From assembly GCF_001649575.2 (NCBI RefSeq), contig NC_051440.1, forward strand, positions 20,886,303-20,950,302: DNA of 64,000 bases, read 5' to 3'. The position numbers and the translations under genes are program-made. Within the stretch, counting starts at the first letter, position 1; each line of letters starts with the position of its first letter. Origin of the DNA: Kryptolebias marmoratus (taxonomy: Eukaryota > Chordata > Actinopteri > Cyprinodontiformes > Rivulidae). The notes below the pieces were generated by a model. The model ran no database searches and was not told where the DNA came from. It worked only from the letters and a program-made list of their open reading frames with translations. This document shows positions 61,973 to 64,000 of the stretch, piece by piece.

Positions 61973-62090
61973 ATGATGATCTTTGAAAGCAGCAGAGTGA
62001 AAATATGGGTCAAGGTTGATCATGCTTTTGGTCACCTGAAAGCAAGATGGAGAGGTTTTGGCCAGCAATGTGACACTCCATGGGGGTTTG
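61973..62090 (+). pseudogene. PIF/Harbinger-type transposase remnant
   Basis: The plus-strand frame reads SSRVKIWVKVDHAFGHLKAR followed by WRGFGQQCDT. This resembles the C-terminal part of Harbinger/HARBI1-like DDE transposases, where 'ARMVVEHAFGRLKARWRCL' contains the last catalytic Glu; here that position reads Asp (VDHAFG). Only about 35-40 residues are recognisable. The frame then drifts into a hydrophobic run (VIVHILLFTVIF) that may correspond loosely to the next transposase block or be chance. No inverted repeats were found around it. It is a dead scrap just downstream of the SINE-like element. Confidence 0.5.
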
Positions 62091-62344
62091 TAGTAATTGT
62101 TCACATTTTGTTATTCACTGTAATTTTCTCATCCAAGTTAGCCTCACTGATTCTTTTCCTTTTCTTATTTTTGCTTCCAATTGTTATTGATTCTCCACAT
62201 TATGCAAATAGTCTATTATTTCACACCTGAATTCTCTTATGGACATATGTATACCATTTTATAACCATTATGATTGTTAAAGAAACTAAATGTGTATTTC
62301 ACATACAGGATTGTAGTAAGAATTTCTTGCAACATTTTCGTGAC

Positions 62345-62570
62345 TAAAGATGTCCAATCCTGGTCTTCGTGGGCCACTATCCTGTGTGTTTTACTTGTTT
62401 CCCTGGTCACACTGTGAAACACCTGATTCAATGGTTAAATTACCTTTTCAAGTTCTGCAGAAGCCTGTTAATCACTCATTGATTGAAATCAGGTGTGTTG
62501 GAACTGGGAAATTAGTAAAACCTGCAGAGTAGAGGCTCTTGAGCACCAGAATTTGACACCCCTGAATTAC
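62345..62570. mobile_element. Palindromic MITE, hAT-like ends
   Basis: The element runs from GATGTCCAATCCTGGTCTTC to CACCAGAATTTGACACCCCT. Inside are CACACTGTGAAACACCTGAT, TCAATGGTTAAATTACC, GTTCTGCAGAAGCCTGTTAA and GAAATCAGGTGTGTTGGAAC. It matches a very common fish MITE with 'ggtgtcaaactccagg...cctggagtttgacacccctg' ends and an internal 'cacctgattcaa...gattcaggtgtgttg' palindrome. The right end TGACACCCCTGA is the better preserved. CAGGGG-type ends point to hAT, by family knowledge. It encodes nothing. Confidence 0.8.
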
Positions 62571-62758
62571 ACCTTCTAACAGTCTTAAATAATTAACATT
62601 TAAGGTGGGGGAAATGGTTCAAATGGGTACAAATATGACAAATGTTTAGAAAAAAGTTAGTGGAAAGTGAAAGTTAGACAAATACAAACAGGTAAGACTT
62701 AGTCCTCTTAGACAAGCTCACAAACAAGGGCTAAAAAGATTCCATAAACCTTTTTTCC

Positions 62759-62803
62759 CCTGCACCTAAAAATTGCACAAAGAAATGGATATTTAGGTGC
62801 AGG
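62759..62803. repeat. Perfect 12-bp inverted repeat (hairpin)
   Basis: The arm CCTGCACCTAAA (62759-62770) is exactly complementary to TTTAGGTGCAGG (62792-62803), with a 21-nt loop. By a rough estimate such a stem arises by chance about 0.1-0.2 times in the window. It might be a hairpin RNA, a decayed MITE or a paired E-box-like site (CACCT/AGGTG, the ZEB/SNAIL word). The stem is too short for a typical microRNA precursor. Confidence 0.7.
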
Positions 62804-63162
62804 TCAGTTCAAGGTTGAGGGAGGAGAGCTTGAGGAAAGAGTATCAGTAGCAGCCTGTTACATGTGATGAATGAAGGTCAGTTTGAGACGAGAAAGGTAA
62901 GCTGATAACGACAAATAAACTGTGAGGAGCAGCACAGTCTTCAATCCTTTACCACTAATGACCACCCCAGCAGAGATCAGCTCACTGGCAGCCAAATAAA
63001 AGCTTCAGACACAAGAAAAGTGATAACACGGGATTTGTAAATCTGCATTTGTAGACTTTTCTATTTATTATTTTCTTCTCTTCCCACCACTGATACCAGG
63101 CTCTGATAGCCTTGTGTTCAGAGGTGAGTTCCAGATTAGTGACATTCAAACTTAAGTTTTGT

Positions 63163-63201
63163 TGCAATTCTCACTTTGTTGGCAACAAAGTGAGAATTGC
63201 A
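63163..63201. repeat. Near-perfect 39-bp palindrome, 19-bp arms
   Basis: The arm TGCAATTCTCACTTTGTTG (63163-63181) is followed by a single G (63182) and its exact reverse complement CAACAAAGTGAGAATTGCA (63183-63201). This cannot be chance at this length. The one-base centre rules out a normal microRNA precursor. A recent inverted duplication, a template-switch event during replication, or an assembly/library foldback artefact are the likely sources. No known repeat family end was recognised in the arms. Confidence 0.95.
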
Positions 63202-64000
63202 TCACTTTTCTTAACTTGTTATTACTGACGCTTGAAAATGTGTAACCACCTCGTGAATGTGGCACTAGGTTAGTTTCAGGGTGTTTGATTTTTACACCTG
63301 ACAGAGTCATTGCCAACAGGTTTTCACTTTCATGTATGTACATTGCTGACTCAAAAACTGGAAAAACACACCCCCATGTTTATAAAAATGGTCCATTTCA
63401 ACTTTACATACTAAGGCTATCAGGTGCCCATTTCAAGGTGAATGAACATGCTGTCTAGATAAAGCTAAAAGTGCTCAGATTGACAGGACAAATCCCAACA
63501 GGGAAACAGTAAAGTGCATTCAAATGAATTCTGCTGGTGAGCAGCTGGTACCTGCAGCTGATGCTCTTGTTGTTTCTCGTTCTCCCACTTTAAACCTCTT
63601 TCCTGACTCTTGTGCAATGAAGTGAAAGGTGTGTGAGGTGAAGGTATTGACAAGCTTTTCATCCCCAAAAAAGGGATTTGAACAGACTGACAGTGAGGAA
63701 ATATCAGGGTTATCAGCTCACTTACCATGTATCCGTAGCAATTCTCCCTCCCTGGGGATAATAGATTTGCATTGCAATAGTATCTGTCTGCATAAATAAA
63801 ATGTAAAGCTAAATGTTTTTATGTCATTTCCCTCTCATAGCGGTGTAAAAAGAGCTCTGATTATAAAAAAAGATATGCTAATAAGGTCAGGAAAGTCTGT
63901 AGATGTTTTGAATGAGCCAACCAGTGATTTTACTGTTGTCTTATTTTTTTAAAGCACAAGCCTTGAACTGTTTTAAACCACAAATTTAATCAAATAAAAT

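Larger units (their letters stand above)
62571..64000. other. Unique noncoding DNA with two inverted repeats
   Basis: No gene was recognised up to the window edge. It contains the inverted repeats at 62759-62803 and 63163-63201. An 87-codon minus frame (63465-63728) is unsupported. Confidence 0.5.

Noticed and set aside
1..64000. CRISPR arrays, operons, prophage, plasmid or viral genes
   Set aside because: No regularly spaced short repeats, no tightly packed same-strand genes and no long coding frames. Composition and repeats are those of a fish nuclear genome.

Overview
The window looks like nuclear DNA from a teleost fish, most likely a percomorph and perhaps close to the cyprinodontiforms. 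The base composition is AT-rich. There are many short simple repeats, and scattered, heavily decayed pieces of repeat families I recognise from fish genomes: SINE-like elements, a LINE 3' end, Tc1/mariner, PIF/Harbinger and hAT-like MITE remnants. I see nothing prokaryotic or viral, no tRNA or rRNA gene, no CRISPR array, and no exon I can defend. Open reading frames reach 164 codons, about what chance gives at this composition, and several overlap repeats.

Layout. 1-6.1 kb: AT-rich unique DNA, then three copies of an unusual dispersed repeat (called DR1 here). One copy is split by younger repeats. 6.1-12.1 kb: unique DNA with one MITE-like copy near 7.1 kb and a consensus kappaB site at 11.16 kb. 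12.1-14.9 kb: two more DR1 copies in opposite orientation. 14.9-25.4 kb: unique DNA with an unclassified repeat at 16.4 kb, two DR1 copies and a SINE-like element with an inserted GT run. 25.4-48.8 kb: the longest nearly repeat-poor stretch, holding several islands dense in homeodomain, SOX and POU type words (best at 31.85-32.25 kb and 46.0-46.2 kb). 48.86-49.69 kb: a Tc1-like relic next to a LINE relic. 49.7-61.5 kb: mostly unique, with one SINE-like relic at 53.1 kb and more islands. 61.6-64 kb: a SINE-like element, a Harbinger transposase scrap, a palindromic MITE, and two striking perfect inverted repeats.

Reading. The simplest interpretation is a gene desert or a very large intron, possibly part of the cis-regulatory domain of a developmental gene. 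That is inference: it rests on motif density and lack of genes, and needs cross-species alignment. The best candidates for something new are DR1, a dispersed element built around tandem monomers of about 230-280 bp, and the 39-bp near-perfect palindrome at 63163-63201. I found no convincing novel biochemical system.
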